Shown: positions 63,500-64,000 of the stretch, piece by piece | Layout: each line of letters begins with the position of its first letter | How positions within the stretch are numbered: the first letter of the stretch is position 1 | Assembly: GCF_001642735.1 (NCBI RefSeq) | Contig: NZ_LWHM01000008.1 | Coordinates: forward strand, 41,404 to 105,403 | Direction of reading: 5' to 3' | DNA length: 64,000 nt | Source of the DNA: Pseudohongiella nitratireducens | GTDB lineage: Bacteria; Pseudomonadota; Gammaproteobacteria; Pseudomonadales; Pseudohongiellaceae | The notes under the pieces: model-generated | Databases searched by the model: none | What the model was told of the DNA's origin: nothing | Seen by the model: only the letters and a program-made list of their open reading frames with translations | Translations under genes and position numbers: made by a program

Positions 63500-63736
63500 A
63501 TGGATACAGCCCAACTTGAAAGTATTACAAACGCCGCTATGACACTGTCTGAGCGAGAGCGAGCCAAACTTGCGCATGATTTGGTAGCAAGTTTGGATGG
63601 CCCTGCCGATATTAGCGTCGCAGAGGCCTGGGATTCTGAAATTTGCCGTAGAATCAATGACATTGAATCTGGCAAAACAGAACTCATGGATGCAGATGAA
63701 GCCATTGCACGTGCTAGGGCTCGGATAAGGAGCTGA
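63500..63736 (+). CDS. Antitoxin of addiction-module (TIGR02574) type
   Basis: About 78 aa from ATG at 63500: MDTAQLESITNAAMTLSERE and RAKLAHDLVASLDGP, with the acidic C-terminal part DADEAIARARARIRS. Typical antitoxin to RelE/ParE toxins; followed directly by one. Plus strand, opposite to the attC sites. Confidence 0.87.
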   Translation: MDTAQLESITNAAMTLSERERAKLAHDLVASLDGPADISVAEAWDSEICRRINDIESGKTELMDADEAIARARARIRS

Positions 63737-63738
63737 TT

Positions 63739-64000
63739 TTGAAGGTAAAGGTTAGCACGGAAGCTACCGAAGAGTTGATCGAAGCCGTTGCGTGGTACGA
63801 ATTGGAAGTCCCCGGCCTTGGAGGCCAACTGATCGATACGTTTGAGCAGGCTACAACCAGGCTCAGTAAACCAAACCCTCCGCTTATACCCATGGTTGGT
63901 GAAGCTTCCAAGCTGGGAGCTAAAAGACTTATTCTTCAACGATTTCCTTTCTCCCTTGTGACGATAGTCGATAACCAAACGATCACTGTTGTCGCTTTTG
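63739..64000 (+). CDS. RelE/ParE-family toxin, 3' end outside window
   Basis: TTG start with AAGGAG upstream; the frame is open to the window edge (87 codons). KVSTEATEELIEAVAWYELE, VPGLGGQLIDTFEQATTRLS, and ILQRFPFSLVTIVDNQTITV match ParE-like toxins. Pairs with the antitoxin ending 2 bp before. Only the last residues are missing. Confidence 0.88.
   Translation, partial: MKVKVSTEATEELIEAVAWYELEVPGLGGQLIDTFEQATTRLSKPNPPLIPMVGEASKLGAKRLILQRFPFSLVTIVDNQTITVVAF

Overview
The window reads as about 64 kb of a gammaproteobacterial chromosome with roughly even base composition. The order holB - PilZ-domain gene at the left edge, Prc protease, NhaC, and paired RND efflux systems all fit that class. 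The genus cannot be fixed from the sequence. No rRNA, tRNA or CRISPR array was seen.

Layout. (1) 1-5.8 kb is ordinary core: 3' part of holB, a PilZ-like gene, an exported DUF411 metal-binding lipoprotein, an LhgO-like FAD oxidoreductase, glutathione reductase and a membrane GGDEF protein with a degenerate active site. (2) 5.9-31.5 kb is a mosaic accessory region: an unknown 234-aa protein, an intact IS3 element directly upstream of mntP, a cytochrome b561 gene, a decayed second IS3 copy, and a SRAP (YedK/HMCES) gene. A Tn3-family copper transposon follows (10448-20084, 34-bp inverted repeats, perfect 5-bp target duplication TTTTA), then a LexA-controlled umuD with a truncated umuC. A second, Tn4651-type transposon (21215-31458) carries vapBC-tnpS-tnpA at one end, tnpT at the other, and a cadmium/zinc/cobalt cargo between them. 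(3) 31.6-56.9 kb is again mostly chromosomal: UspA/SulP, a TetR-adaptor-RND-phosphatase-like operon, MscS, an orphan tyrosine recombinase, Prc, a DUF3089 hydrolase, NhaC, a complete czcI-like/czcCBA operon, an M20 peptidase and a glutaredoxin-MauE fusion. (4) 57-60 kb holds small genes, one clearly broken and one with a doubtful start. (5) About 60-64 kb is an integron-type cassette array with six attC-like sites, all in the same (minus) orientation. It carries single-gene cassettes and at least four toxin-antitoxin pairs, and runs off the right edge.

How the parts work together. Metal handling dominates. The first transposon carries copA, copB, a DUF2231 membrane protein and a small His/Cys-rich exported protein. 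The second carries a CadR-type MerR regulator with a metal CDF transporter, CzcD and a PII-like protein, plus a 3' scrap of czcA. The chromosome has its own intact czcCBA. The most striking single event is in the copper transposon: a CsoR-family repressor gene is split by a 1.65-kb insertion sequence with a 5-bp duplication (GCTAC). Removing the insert and one repeat restores an in-frame 97-aa CsoR with the Cys-His-Cys ligand spacing known for copper sensors, so the copper cargo is probably derepressed. DNA-damage response genes were also remodelled: the copper transposon split a compact divergent SRAP/umuDC unit that shared a LexA box, and the second transposon removed the 3' half of umuC.
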